Shown: one piece after another, positions 7,448 to 15,865 of the stretch
Layout of the letters: the number at the start of each line of letters is the position of its first letter
Position numbering within the stretch: position 1 is the first letter of the stretch
NCBI GenBank assembly: GCA_028688275.1
Contig: JAQTYN010000029.1
Coordinates: 1 to 41,818 of the forward strand
Length of the DNA: 41,818 nt
Reading direction: 5' to 3'
From: Gallionella sp.
Lineage (GTDB): Bacteria; Pseudomonadota; Gammaproteobacteria; Burkholderiales; Gallionellaceae
Made by a program: the position numbers and the translations under genes
Notes under the pieces: model-generated
The model's input: only the letters and a program-made list of their open reading frames with translations
What the model was told of the DNA's origin: nothing
The model's database searches: none

Positions 7448-8809
7448 ATGGCAAAAACTAAAACAATTTATTCTTGCACCGAATGCGGTGGGCAAACGCC
7501 GAAGTGGCAGGGGCAGTGTCCGCATTGTATGGAGTGGAATACGCTGATTGAATCGGTGGCAGAAGTTGCGGCGACGAAATCGGCGAATCGTTTCAGCGCG
7601 TTGGCAGCGGTGGGCAAGGTGCAATTGCTTTCCGAGGTCGAGGCTGCCGAAGTGCCGCGCACGCCGACGGGGATTAGCGAATTTGATCGCGTGTTGGGCG
7701 GGGGGCTGGTGGCGGGGGCGGTGGTGTTGATTGGCGGCGACCCTGGCATCGGCAAATCGACTTTGTTGTTGCAAGTGTTAGCGCATTTGTCGCAGCAGCA
7801 AAGCACCTTGTACGTCAGCGGCGAAGAATCCGCGCAGCAAATCGCCTTACGCGCTAAACGGTTGTCCTTGGATGCGCGCTCGTTGCGGCTATTGCCCGAA
7901 ATTCAACTGGAAAAAATCCAAGCCACCATTGCGCAAGAACGCCCCGACGTGGTGGTGATCGACTCCATCCAAACCGTGTATTCCGAGCAACTCACCTCCG
8001 CGCCTGGTTCGGTCGCCCAAGTGCGCGAATGCGCCGCGCAGCTTACCCGCATCGCCAAAAGCCAAAACATCACCATTATTTTAGTCGGACACGTCACGAA
8101 AGAAGGCGCGCTGGCGGGGCCGCGTGTGTTGGAACATATCGTTGATACGGTGTTGTATTTTGAAGGCGACACCCATTCCAGCTTCCGCTTGATTCGCGCT
8201 TTCAAAAACCGCTTCGGCGCGGTGAATGAGTTGGGCGTGTTTGCCATGACTGAACGCGGCTTGCGCGAAGTCAGTAACCCGTCCGCGCTGTTTTTGTCGC
8301 AACACGGGCAACAAGTCGCGGGCTCGTGCGTGATGGTGACGCAAGAAGGCACGCGCCCGTTGTTGGTGGAAATCCAAGCCTTGCTCGACGAAGCGCATTC
8401 GCCCAATGTGCGGCGGCTGTCGTTGGGGCTGGAGCAAAACCGCTTGGCGATGTTGCTTGCCGTGTTGCACCGCCACGCGGGCATCGCCTGTTTTGACCAA
8501 GACGTGTTTATCAACGCCGTCGGCGGGGTCAAAATCACCGAACCTGGAGCGGATTTGGCAGTCATTCTTGCCATCGTGTCGTCGTTGCGCAATCAGCCCT
8601 TGCCTGAAAAATTGGTGGTTTTTGGCGAAATCGGACTGGCAGGCGAAATTCGCCCTGTGCAACGTGGTCAAGAGCGGCTACGTGAAGCAGCAAAACTTGG
8701 CTTCACCCATGCCATCATCCCCAAAGCCAACGCGCCCAAACACCCGATTGCGGGCATGGAAGTGATTGCCGTGGAGCGGGTGGAAGAGGCGGTGGCGAGG
8801 ATGCGGTAA
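7448..8809 (+). CDS. radA: DNA repair protein RadA
   Basis: RecA-like branch-migration ATPase that helps process recombination intermediates. ATG 7448 is preferred because it gives the canonical MAKTKTIYSC start; the protein is 453 residues, against about 460 in E. coli. A C4 zinc finger uses Cys10, 13, 24 and 27. The Walker A GGDPGIGKST lies at 96-105, the RadA-specific KNRFG motif at 253-257, and a Lon-protease-like C-terminal domain follows. It is not visibly in an operon, and msrA converges on it 42 bp downstream. All diagnostic motifs are intact. Confidence 0.96.
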   Translation: MAKTKTIYSCTECGGQTPKWQGQCPHCMEWNTLIESVAEVAATKSANRFSALAAVGKVQLLSEVEAAEVPRTPTGISEFDRVLGGGLVAGAVVLIGGDPGIGKSTLLLQVLAHLSQQQSTLYVSGEESAQQIALRAKRLSLDARSLRLLPEIQLEKIQATIAQERPDVVVIDSIQTVYSEQLTSAPGSVAQVRECAAQLTRIAKSQNITIILVGHVTKEGALAGPRVLEHIVDTVLYFEGDTHSSFRLIRAFKNRFGAVNELGVFAMTERGLREVSNPSALFLSQHGQQVAGSCVMVTQEGTRPLLVEIQALLDEAHSPNVRRLSLGLEQNRLAMLLAVLHRHAGIACFDQDVFINAVGGVKITEPGADLAVILAIVSSLRNQPLPEKLVVFGEIGLAGEIRPVQRGQERLREAAKLGFTHAIIPKANAPKHPIAGMEVIAVERVEEAVARMR

Positions 8810-8851
8810 ACCAAGCGTACTCAGGTTCAAGATGCAGATTTTGTGTCTGCT

Positions 8852-9472
8852 TTAATGATATAGGTCTGGAAACTGCTTGCGGAGTTGCGCTACCTTGGGC
8901 TGATCGACAAGGACAATGTAGGGTTGTGTCGGGTGTAGGGCGAGGTAGTTCTGGTGATAGGCTTCGGCGGGGTAGAACGCTTGTAGTGGCACGATTTGCG
9001 TGACGATGGGTGCAGGAAAGGTATGTGCAGCGGTGAGTTGCTGAATATAGTCTTGGGCGATGCGTTGTTGATCTGGATGGGTGTAAAAAATGGCAGAACG
9101 ATATTGACTGCCCACATCGTTGCCTTGGTGATTGAGCTGCGTCGGGTTGTGTGCCACACTGAAAAAAACTTGCAGCAGTTGTTGATACGACACGCATGTC
9201 GGATCAAAACGAAGCAGCACCGCCTCGGCATGGTCTGTATTGCCACTGCAAACGGACTCATAACATGCCGTTTCAGCCTTGCCGCCTGCGTATCCCGCGA
9301 CCACTTCGGTCACCCCTTTGATGTGTTTGAAGACTGCATCTACTCCCCAAAAACATCCGCCTGCAAAAACGACTGTCTGTTCTACAGGCACGCTAGGCTC
9401 GTGAGAACGTGCACCAAGGCTGAGCGTGAGGGTCTGGCTGAAAAATTGGCGTATCTGTTCGGGGGTAAGCAT
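8852..9472 (-). CDS. msrA: Peptide-methionine (S)-S-oxide reductase MsrA
   Basis: Reduces methionine-S-sulfoxide in oxidised proteins and free methionine, with thioredoxin as the usual electron donor. The catalytic motif GCFWG is at 39-43 (Cys40), and the family block CYESVCSGNTDHAEAV is present. The protein is 206 residues, close to the E. coli enzyme (212). There is no C-terminal cysteine, so recycling would have to use one of the internal cysteines or a direct reductant; this is inferred. GGAG 8 nt upstream supports the start. No msrB is visible nearby. Confidence 0.94.
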   Translation of the reverse strand: MLTPEQIRQFFSQTLTLSLGARSHEPSVPVEQTVVFAGGCFWGVDAVFKHIKGVTEVVAGYAGGKAETACYESVCSGNTDHAEAVLLRFDPTCVSYQQLLQVFFSVAHNPTQLNHQGNDVGSQYRSAIFYTHPDQQRIAQDYIQQLTAAHTFPAPIVTQIVPLQAFYPAEAYHQNYLALHPTQPYIVLVDQPKVAQLRKQFPDLYH

Positions 9473-9761
9473 GGTAACACTCCGTAAATAGGTATGAGGT
9501 GAGGGAGCAGCCCCTTTATTGGCATGCCCAATTCAATCTGACAGACCACATTTTCAATGTATCAAATTTCCTATGGCTTGGGGGTGGTTTTATCTTGGTC
9601 AAACGGCTAAGGCGTTCGCCTAGTCGAATATGACCTGTTTTGTTTGCGGGAACCTTTGAGTTTTTGAAGTTGGTAATCGCTTGGCTTTGTAGGCGAGAAT
9701 GTGTAAGCTCTGAACTCGAAAAGTATTTATAAAGCCCCGTTTTTCAGGCGGGAGATGTCGC
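9473..9761. other. Intergenic region between msrA and the cytochrome operon
   Basis: A divergent spacer of 289 bp that should hold promoters for msrA (leftward) and the cytochrome-cyclase pair (rightward). I see a small hairpin, AGGCG-TT-CGCCT, near 9611-9622 and an AT-rich stretch near 9720-9735. No convincing -35/-10 pair, regulator box or small gene is visible. Confidence 0.4.
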
Positions 9762-11132
9762 ATGAGAAAAAAGCTATTACTGGGTATTGCCCTGACTTGT
9801 ATGTGTGTTTTGTTTATATTTGTGATGTTTCAACACCATCAATTCACTCGTGATCCACACTACGTGACCTCGGAAAAATGCGCGAGTTGTCATACCTTGC
9901 AACATGCGGCTTGGCAACAGACGTTGCATCCCAAAATGTTTCGTCCTGTGCAGCAGGACAGCGATATTCTGGGCGATTTTTCAAAGCCCGATCCTAGCGT
10001 CACCTTTAAAAAATCAGATATTCAGTTTGTCGTGGGCAATAAATGGGAGCAGGTCTATGTTCACATGGTGGACGGAGAGTATTACCCACTGACTGCCAAG
10101 TGGATGGTGATGCAGAAGAAGTGGGTGCCATTTAAGGTGCATGACTGGAAAGAAACGCCCATGACCAAAAAGTGCAACGGTTGCCACGTCACAGGCTTTG
10201 AACCTGCGACGGGGAAGTTTTCTGAGTTTGGGATTGGCTGCGAAGCTTGTCATGGACCTGGTAGTCGTCATGCAGGCCATCAGTGGCAACAACAGTGGAA
10301 TGGTTGCGCACTTTGCCACCCAACCGACAAAATCAAGAGAAAGGACATTGTGCGCACGGTCGCCCCTAGCGTATGCGGGCAATGTCATACGCGGGGTCAG
10401 AATGGTGCATCTGGGAGCATTCCAGCAGGAAGTTTTGATTTTCCTGTCAACAACGCGCCAGGTGCTGATTTTACCCAGCACTATCAGCAAAAGACGCTCA
10501 AAAATGATGCGGAAAAGAAATTCTGGTGGGGCTATGGTATCTCCAAAGATCGACATCAAGAATATGCCGATTGGAATAACTCGAAGCATGCCAAAGCGTT
10601 GAGTAATCTCCAAGAAAATGACGCGCAACGGGGTGCGAATTGTAGTAAAGGGGCGCGTGACGACCAGTGCATGAACTGTCACTCTGTAGATTTTCATTTG
10701 GCGAAGGCGGGGAAAAAACCTACGCTGGAAACTGCGCGTTATGGTGTTACCTGTGTCGCATGCCATGAGCCTCACGGCTTGGATAATCAGGCGCATGATG
10801 AACTTAGCAATAAGTGTGGTAATTGTCATCTGTCTAATTTTGCCAGTCGTGCGGGGGTCAATGCACAAACTCCACATTCACCTTGTCCTTCTGGGAAGGT
10901 CGGTTGTGCCGATTGTCACATGCCACGCACGGTAAAGACGGGCGGATTTTTCAGCTTACGTAGCCATGCTTTCCGCATTGTGCCGCCGCAAGCTAGCCAG
11001 CAAGAAGAAATACCAAACTCTTGTCAAAATAGCGGTTGTCACAAGGATAAACCACTGCTTTGGGCGATACGGGAGTTTGATAAGCATTATCCGCATGTCG
11101 CCGAAAAATTACTCAAGGCGAGCAAAAATTGA
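9762..11132 (+). CDS. Membrane-anchored multihaem cytochrome c (9 CXXCH + 1 CX4CH)
   Basis: A protein of 456 residues. An uncleaved-looking signal anchor (hydrophobic residues ~5-24) would hold it on the periplasmic side. CXXCH haem sites start at Cys40, 138, 160, 182, 205, 303, 331, 352 and 382. A tenth, CQNSGCH at 421-427, has the CX4CH spacing known from some tetrahaem cytochromes c3. It would therefore carry up to ten c-type haems and could conduct electrons, reduce a substrate or report redox state. It resembles the broad cytochrome c554/NrfB-like multihaem group, but no specific enzyme is recognised. The strong site GGGAG precedes the ATG. The stop overlaps the TTG start of a diguanylate cyclase, so the two are translationally coupled. 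No porin or OmcA-like partner is adjacent, which argues against a complete extracellular electron conduit here. Confidence 0.88.
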   Translation: MRKKLLLGIALTCMCVLFIFVMFQHHQFTRDPHYVTSEKCASCHTLQHAAWQQTLHPKMFRPVQQDSDILGDFSKPDPSVTFKKSDIQFVVGNKWEQVYVHMVDGEYYPLTAKWMVMQKKWVPFKVHDWKETPMTKKCNGCHVTGFEPATGKFSEFGIGCEACHGPGSRHAGHQWQQQWNGCALCHPTDKIKRKDIVRTVAPSVCGQCHTRGQNGASGSIPAGSFDFPVNNAPGADFTQHYQQKTLKNDAEKKFWWGYGISKDRHQEYADWNNSKHAKALSNLQENDAQRGANCSKGARDDQCMNCHSVDFHLAKAGKKPTLETARYGVTCVACHEPHGLDNQAHDELSNKCGNCHLSNFASRAGVNAQTPHSPCPSGKVGCADCHMPRTVKTGGFFSLRSHAFRIVPPQASQQEEIPNSCQNSGCHKDKPLLWAIREFDKHYPHVAEKLLKASKN

Positions 11133-12817
11133 CTGAAAAGCTGCCATTCTATCGACGAATCACCGTCCGCCTCAGTGCCTTCTTTGGCGCATTGGCTCTG
11201 ATTGGGACGTTGGCAGGCGCGTATGTTTCCATACAGATTGCCAAGAATGAGTTTTTCCATGTGATGGAAGAGCAATTCAGTTCCACGTCGCACTTGGCTG
11301 AGAATTCGCTCGACATTATTGGACAAATGGCCAGAACTTGGGCACTCCACTTTGCACAGCACAGCGATCTCCCTGGTCTTGTTCAGGGGGGTAAGCTGGG
11401 ATATATTGCACAACAAGTTGAATTGATGAGAGAAAGCGCACATTGCGATACGGTTATCTTGGTCGATTATAGGGGGCATATCATTTACCATAGTGCATTC
11501 CCCGAAAAGACGGGTGAATCTTTAATGGCTTGGCAACTGGTTCGCCACGCGGTGAATGGAAGTAAATCTTCTTACGGAATTATCGAGGAATCTGGAAATT
11601 TTATTGTTTATGGTAGTGGCGTTATGCTTGCTGATGAGCACAACAAAACACCTTACATTGTGCTGGCTGGATTTAGAATCTCCGATGAATTGGTTGCTAA
11701 GTTGGGGCAGCATACTGCGATTGGTTTAACCTTTATTAGACGCACTGCCGTCATGACTTCTAGCTTTAACACGGCACAAAAGCGATTGATCGATAACCCG
11801 ATCCCTTTTTTAGATTATCAGACGCTGTATATTGATCCTAAGCTGACTAAAGAAGTCGCAATTGATGGTCAGAATTATTTCGCATCGGTACGCCCACTCA
11901 AATTGCTTGACCCTGCCATGGATGGTTCGCTGCTCTTAACTTATCCCAGTCAGAAATTGAATGCGATTGTTGAGCGACTCGGTCGCGAATACATCAGGCT
12001 TTACGCCATCGGCATGTTGCTGCTAGTGCTGTTTATTTGGCGTATCTCGCTACGCACCATGCGGCCTTTACGCAAACTGGCTGAACGGGTTAAACATATT
12101 GCAGAGGGAGATACCACGCCCGTGGTCATCGACAAACGAGACGAGATCGGCAGTATTGCGGCTTCGTTCAATGATCTGCTAGGTGAACTGGTCATCAGCA
12201 AGCAACGTACCGAACATCATGCTGAGGAGCTGGAACACATCGTCGAGCAACGTACCAGAGAATTACGCATTGCCAATGACGAGCTAACCAAACAGGCAAC
12301 GCATGATGCGCTGACAGGATTGCCGAACCGCAAGCTATTTTATGACCGACTACAACAAGGGGTTTTATCAGCCCAGCGCGCTCAGACCCAGATGGTCTTG
12401 ATGTTTGTCGATCTGGATCGCTTTAAATGGGTCAACGATACCTTCGGCCATGCGACGGGTGATGAATTGCTTCAAGAAGCGTCAAGGCGTATTCAATCTT
12501 GTTTGCGAGAAGGGGATACCGTTGCGCGACTAGGTGGAGACGAGTTTACCGTGATACTCACGCAACCAGGAACGACTGAGAATATAGTAGAAGTGGCGGG
12601 ACGTTTGCTGAAAGAGTTGACCACGCCGTTTGACTTGTTGAATGCCAGCAATACACAAATTAGTGGGAGTATTGGTATCGCAATTTATCCTGAGAACGGC
12701 GATACAGCGGAAAAGTTGTTGCTGCACGCCGACCATGCGATGTATCGGGCTAAGGAAGCGGGACGTTCGACTTATTGTTTCTGGGATGCCGCTATGTTGA
12801 TTCCCAACGCGGATTGA
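11129..12817 (+). CDS. Transmembrane sensor diguanylate cyclase (HAMP-GGDEF)
   Basis: Makes c-di-GMP at the inner membrane. The start is TTG 11129, supported by AAGGCGAG about 8 nt upstream; it overlaps the cytochrome stop as TTGA. TM1 is at ~10-32, a ~250-residue periplasmic sensor (CACHE-like, with YRGHIIYHS) follows, and TM2 is at ~292-308. Next come a HAMP domain (MRPLRKLAERVKHIAEGD), a coiled-coil linker and a GGDEF domain with intact GGDEF at 469-473. The I-site REGD lies five residues before it, so product inhibition is expected. Coupling to a multihaem cytochrome suggests that the periplasmic domain senses redox state or haem-protein interaction; this is inference. The domain assignments are secure. 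Confidence 0.9.
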   Translation: MTEKLPFYRRITVRLSAFFGALALIGTLAGAYVSIQIAKNEFFHVMEEQFSSTSHLAENSLDIIGQMARTWALHFAQHSDLPGLVQGGKLGYIAQQVELMRESAHCDTVILVDYRGHIIYHSAFPEKTGESLMAWQLVRHAVNGSKSSYGIIEESGNFIVYGSGVMLADEHNKTPYIVLAGFRISDELVAKLGQHTAIGLTFIRRTAVMTSSFNTAQKRLIDNPIPFLDYQTLYIDPKLTKEVAIDGQNYFASVRPLKLLDPAMDGSLLLTYPSQKLNAIVERLGREYIRLYAIGMLLLVLFIWRISLRTMRPLRKLAERVKHIAEGDTTPVVIDKRDEIGSIAASFNDLLGELVISKQRTEHHAEELEHIVEQRTRELRIANDELTKQATHDALTGLPNRKLFYDRLQQGVLSAQRAQTQMVLMFVDLDRFKWVNDTFGHATGDELLQEASRRIQSCLREGDTVARLGGDEFTVILTQPGTTENIVEVAGRLLKELTTPFDLLNASNTQISGSIGIAIYPENGDTAEKLLLHADHAMYRAKEAGRSTYCFWDAAMLIPNAD

Positions 12818-12895
12818 CAACCACGAAGGTCACCACTCGGAAAGAATGACAACTAAACCGTGGTGGAGAACCTTGTTCTTTACGACACAGCTCGT

Positions 12896-13828
12896 TTATT
12901 CGTAACCCAAGCTACGTAAGGTGCGCGCATCATCAGCCCAGCCGCTGCGTAGTTTGATAAAGACTTCTAGGAATACTTTGCCATCAAATAGTTTTTCCAT
13001 GTCCAAGCGGGCTTGCGTGGCGATTTCTTTCATCTTTTCGCCTTTTTTGCCCAAGAGCATGGCTTTGTGAACTTCTTTGTCGACCAAAATCGCCGCACTG
13101 ATACGACGCAATTTTTTGTCCATTTTGAATTGTTCAATGATCACGCTGGTGGAGTAGGGCAGTTCATCCCCTGTGAAGCGGAATACTTTTTCGCGCAGGA
13201 TTTCAGAGGCAAGGAATTTTTCGCTACGGTCGGTGATGTCATCTGCATCATAAATCAAACCGCCTTCAGGCAAGAAATAACGCAAGGTGTCACGCAACTC
13301 AGGGATTTTCTTGCCTAATTTCGCACTGACAGGCACGACATCGGCAAATTTAAAATCTTGTGAAACACGTTCGGCAAAGGAGAACAATTGACCCTTGTCG
13401 GCGACTTCGTCAATTTTGTTGATGACCAGCAATACAGGACGGTTGTCGGGCAATAATTTCAATACTTCTTGATCGCGTTCGTCGTAGCGCATGGCTTCCA
13501 ACACGTAAAGAACCACATGGACATCACGCAAGCTGCTCGTCACAACGCGATTCATACTACGATTCAGTTCGTTTTTGTATTGCGTTTGAAAACCAGGGGT
13601 GTCCACAAAGACATATTGGGCGTGCGCATCGGTAAAAATACCGTGAATGCGATGGCGCGTCGTTTGTGCTTTACGTGAAGTAATGCTGATTTTTTGACCA
13701 ATCAGATGGTTGAGCAAGGTCGATTTACCGACGTTCGGACGGCCTACAATGGCAATGTAGCCGCTTCGGAAATCTTCTGATAGCACTAAGGGTTCAGATG
13801 TTTCCACGGGGGTTTGTGCTTCGGTCAT
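12896..13828 (-). CDS. era: GTPase Era
   Basis: Essential GTPase that binds the 3' end of 16S rRNA during 30S assembly. G1 GRPNVGKS lies at 29-36, G3 DTPGF at 76-80 and G4 NKID at 137-140. A C-terminal KH domain contains KGEKMKEIATQ. The protein is 310 residues, close to the family norm of about 300. Its ATG follows the rnc stop immediately (TAA-ATG), so it is translated from the rnc transcript. No recO follows it, unlike in many relatives. Confidence 0.97.
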   Translation of the reverse strand: MTEAQTPVETSEPLVLSEDFRSGYIAIVGRPNVGKSTLLNHLIGQKISITSRKAQTTRHRIHGIFTDAHAQYVFVDTPGFQTQYKNELNRSMNRVVTSSLRDVHVVLYVLEAMRYDERDQEVLKLLPDNRPVLLVINKIDEVADKGQLFSFAERVSQDFKFADVVPVSAKLGKKIPELRDTLRYFLPEGGLIYDADDITDRSEKFLASEILREKVFRFTGDELPYSTSVIIEQFKMDKKLRRISAAILVDKEVHKAMLLGKKGEKMKEIATQARLDMEKLFDGKVFLEVFIKLRSGWADDARTLRSLGYE

Positions 13829-14515
13829 TTATTTTTGTCCAATGAGTTGATATGCCGCTAATGCGGCCTGTTGTTCTGCGTTACGTCGACTATTGCCCTC
13901 ACCTCGAGTGGTTATTTTGAGGGCTGGAATACTGCATTCCACTTGAAAAAGTTGCAAATGGGCTTCACCCTGCGTGGCAATAATCTGATAAGTGGGGAGT
14001 GCGATGCGTTTACTTTGCAAATACTCTTGCAATAAGGTTTTGGCATCTTTACCCAAGGTCGTGACATCTACTTTGGCGAGGTAAGGAATGAGTAAACCCA
14101 ACACCACTTTTTCAGCGGCCACAAAGCCCGCATCCAAAAACACCGCACCAAATAATGCTTCCATAGCATCTGCCAGTATGGAGGGGCGGCGGTGTCCGCC
14201 ACTTTTACGTTCGCCTTCACCTAGGCTGAGATACGTACCAAGGTTTAGTTGTTGCGCCAGCGTGACCAGTGTATCTTCTTTGACCAGATTGGAGCGCAGT
14301 CGAGACAGCTCACCTTCGCTCAGCTCTGGAAAAGTGTTAAATAGATGACGTGCCACAATGCAGCCTAGGATACTATCCCCTAAGAACTCCAGTCGTTCGT
14401 AATGATCTGGCGCATAACTGCGATGCGTCAGGGCACGTTTCAGCAAGGCGGGTTGATTGAATTCATGACCGAGCTGTTTACACAGTGTGCCGCTGTTTCG
14501 TACCAAATCTACCAT
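13829..14515 (-). CDS. rnc: Ribonuclease III
   Basis: Cleaves double-stranded RNA in rRNA and mRNA processing. ATG 14515 gives 228 residues, matching E. coli (226). A longer reading from 14578 would overlap the upstream gene by 50 nt and add a non-conserved head. The signature ERLEFLGDS is at 40-48, with the metal ligands Glu43, Asp47, Asp116 and Glu119 expected by family alignment. A dsRNA-binding domain follows after residue ~155. It begins 13 nt after the DUF4845 stop and abuts era. Confidence 0.96.
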   Translation of the reverse strand: MVDLVRNSGTLCKQLGHEFNQPALLKRALTHRSYAPDHYERLEFLGDSILGCIVARHLFNTFPELSEGELSRLRSNLVKEDTLVTLAQQLNLGTYLSLGEGERKSGGHRRPSILADAMEALFGAVFLDAGFVAAEKVVLGLLIPYLAKVDVTTLGKDAKTLLQEYLQSKRIALPTYQIIATQGEAHLQLFQVECSIPALKITTRGEGNSRRNAEQQAALAAYQLIGQK

Positions 14516-14528
14516 TGTAGGAGCGTGC

Positions 14529-14885
14529 CTATTGTGCACTATGTGGATTAAATTCCAACAACAAGCTGATGTTGCCACCCACAGGGATGATGACTTTGTA
14601 TTGTGCAGTGATAATGCCTGTATCAGTCATTTGGATTTGCTCTGGTTTGATCGCGGTAACATTGTCGATCACGGCGCGTGTAGCAAAGGAGCTGCGCATT
14701 TCGTTGAGTCCCGCTCGTGATAGGTCCGGGTCGTGTTTGATTGCATTGAACAGGTTGGTAATCTTGGCATCCTCCATGTAAGCAGGTATTAATTTCAACC
14801 CAAAAATGACCAGCAAAATAAACAGAATCGACCAGATCAAAAAATTGAAAATGCTGAAGCCCCGTTGTTGTATTACTGTATTCAT
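14529..14885 (-). CDS. DUF4845 family membrane protein
   Basis: A protein of 118 residues with one N-terminal membrane helix (FLIWSILFILLVIFGLKLI) and a small periplasmic domain. This family sits between lepB and rnc in many beta- and gammaproteobacteria, and its function is not established. The sequence QQRGFSIFNFL before the helix resembles the cleavage region of type IV prepilins, which may or may not be used. GGAGGGG just upstream of the ATG supports the start. Confidence 0.85.
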   Translation of the reverse strand: MNTVIQQRGFSIFNFLIWSILFILLVIFGLKLIPAYMEDAKITNLFNAIKHDPDLSRAGLNEMRSSFATRAVIDNVTAIKPEQIQMTDTGIITAQYKVIIPVGGNISLLLEFNPHSAQ

Positions 14886-14955
14886 TTTTTACCCCTCCAT
14901 TTTTCTATGCGTTGATGCAATCAATTGTGGACAGGATAGTCGCCCACGTCACTTG

Positions 14956-15756
14956 TTAAAACAAAGAACCAATGCGTTTGAGATCGGAGAAATTCATCCA
15001 AACCAAAAAAGCTTTACCGACAATTTGATTGTCGGGCACAAATCCCCAGTAGCGACTATCTCGGCTGTTATCTCGATTGTCGCCCATCATAAAGTAATTG
15101 CCCTCAGGTACCGTACAGCGCACACTTTCATCGGTATACACGCAACTTGCTGCATTTGGAAAGTCAATGACGGAGTCTCGATGTAAGGTTGGCATATCGG
15201 GGTTGACCAAGATGTCGTGTTTGCGTTCACCTAAAATTTCTTGACGGTGCTCAGTATGGATAAAATTTAATGCTGTTTCAACATAGTTATATTCACCTAA
15301 GTTGGATTGTTTTTGCTCCAACTCATTGATGTACACTTTCTTGTCTCGATACTCTATGGTGTCGCCAGGTATCGCTACGACACGCTTGATGTAGTCCACT
15401 GAAGGATTCTCAGGGTAATGAAACACCATCACATCGCCACGTTGTGGATTGTTGATCTGGATGATTTTCTGGTTAATGATGGGCAGGCGTATGCCGTAAG
15501 TAAATTTATTCACCAAAATAAAATCACCCACTTGCAAGGTCGGAATCATCGAACCAGAAGGAATCTTAAAGGGTTCCGCTAAAAATGAACGAATAAAAAA
15601 TACCGCTAAAATCACGGGGAAAAAGCTCTTGGCGTATTCCACCCACCATTGCTCAGCGACACCCTCGGCACGCTTAGCGCGCAACACCCATTTATCCAAT
15701 AGCCAAATGCTGCCTGTTACGATCAGCATGACAAACATAATTAAAGCAAAATCCAT
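14956..15756 (-). CDS. lepB: Signal peptidase I
   Basis: Removes Sec and Tat signal peptides at the periplasmic face of the inner membrane. The protein is 266 residues with two N-terminal membrane segments (~3-20 and ~45-60). The catalytic Ser69 lies in PSGSMIPT and the general base Lys124 in DYIKRVVAIPGD. The conserved MGDNRDNSRDSR block is present. AAGGA precedes the ATG. A 109-bp spacer separates it from lepA. Confidence 0.97.
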   Translation of the reverse strand: MDFALIMFVMLIVTGSIWLLDKWVLRAKRAEGVAEQWWVEYAKSFFPVILAVFFIRSFLAEPFKIPSGSMIPTLQVGDFILVNKFTYGIRLPIINQKIIQINNPQRGDVMVFHYPENPSVDYIKRVVAIPGDTIEYRDKKVYINELEQKQSNLGEYNYVETALNFIHTEHRQEILGERKHDILVNPDMPTLHRDSVIDFPNAASCVYTDESVRCTVPEGNYFMMGDNRDNSRDSRYWGFVPDNQIVGKAFLVWMNFSDLKRIGSLF

Positions 15757-15865
15757 ATTTTTCCTTAGTAAGTTGGTAGTCGGTCGTCGTTAGCTGTCGG
15801 CTGAAAATCAAACCCTCAAAGGTTTAACTAACGACTAATAGCTAGAGACTAATAGCCAACACCCA

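Noticed and set aside
8830..8851. GCAGA..TCTGC stem between radA and msrA
   Set aside because: A 5-bp stem followed by TTTAAT is too weak to call as a terminator.
9762..11132. Assignment of the multihaem cytochrome to a named enzyme such as HAO cytochrome c554 or NrfB
   Set aside because: Haem number, spacing and context do not match either; no nitrogen-cycle or extracellular electron transfer partner gene is adjacent.
12818..12895. Imperfect hairpin between the cyclase gene and era
   Set aside because: The pairing (AAGGT/ACCTT, ACCAC/GTGGT) has large bulges and a ~23-nt loop, so it does not meet a terminator standard.
15757..15865. Possible inverted repeat in the lepA-lepB spacer (cgttag / ctaacg, actaata..)
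   Set aside because: Only 6-bp arms could be paired with confidence; this is too short to call an element or terminator.
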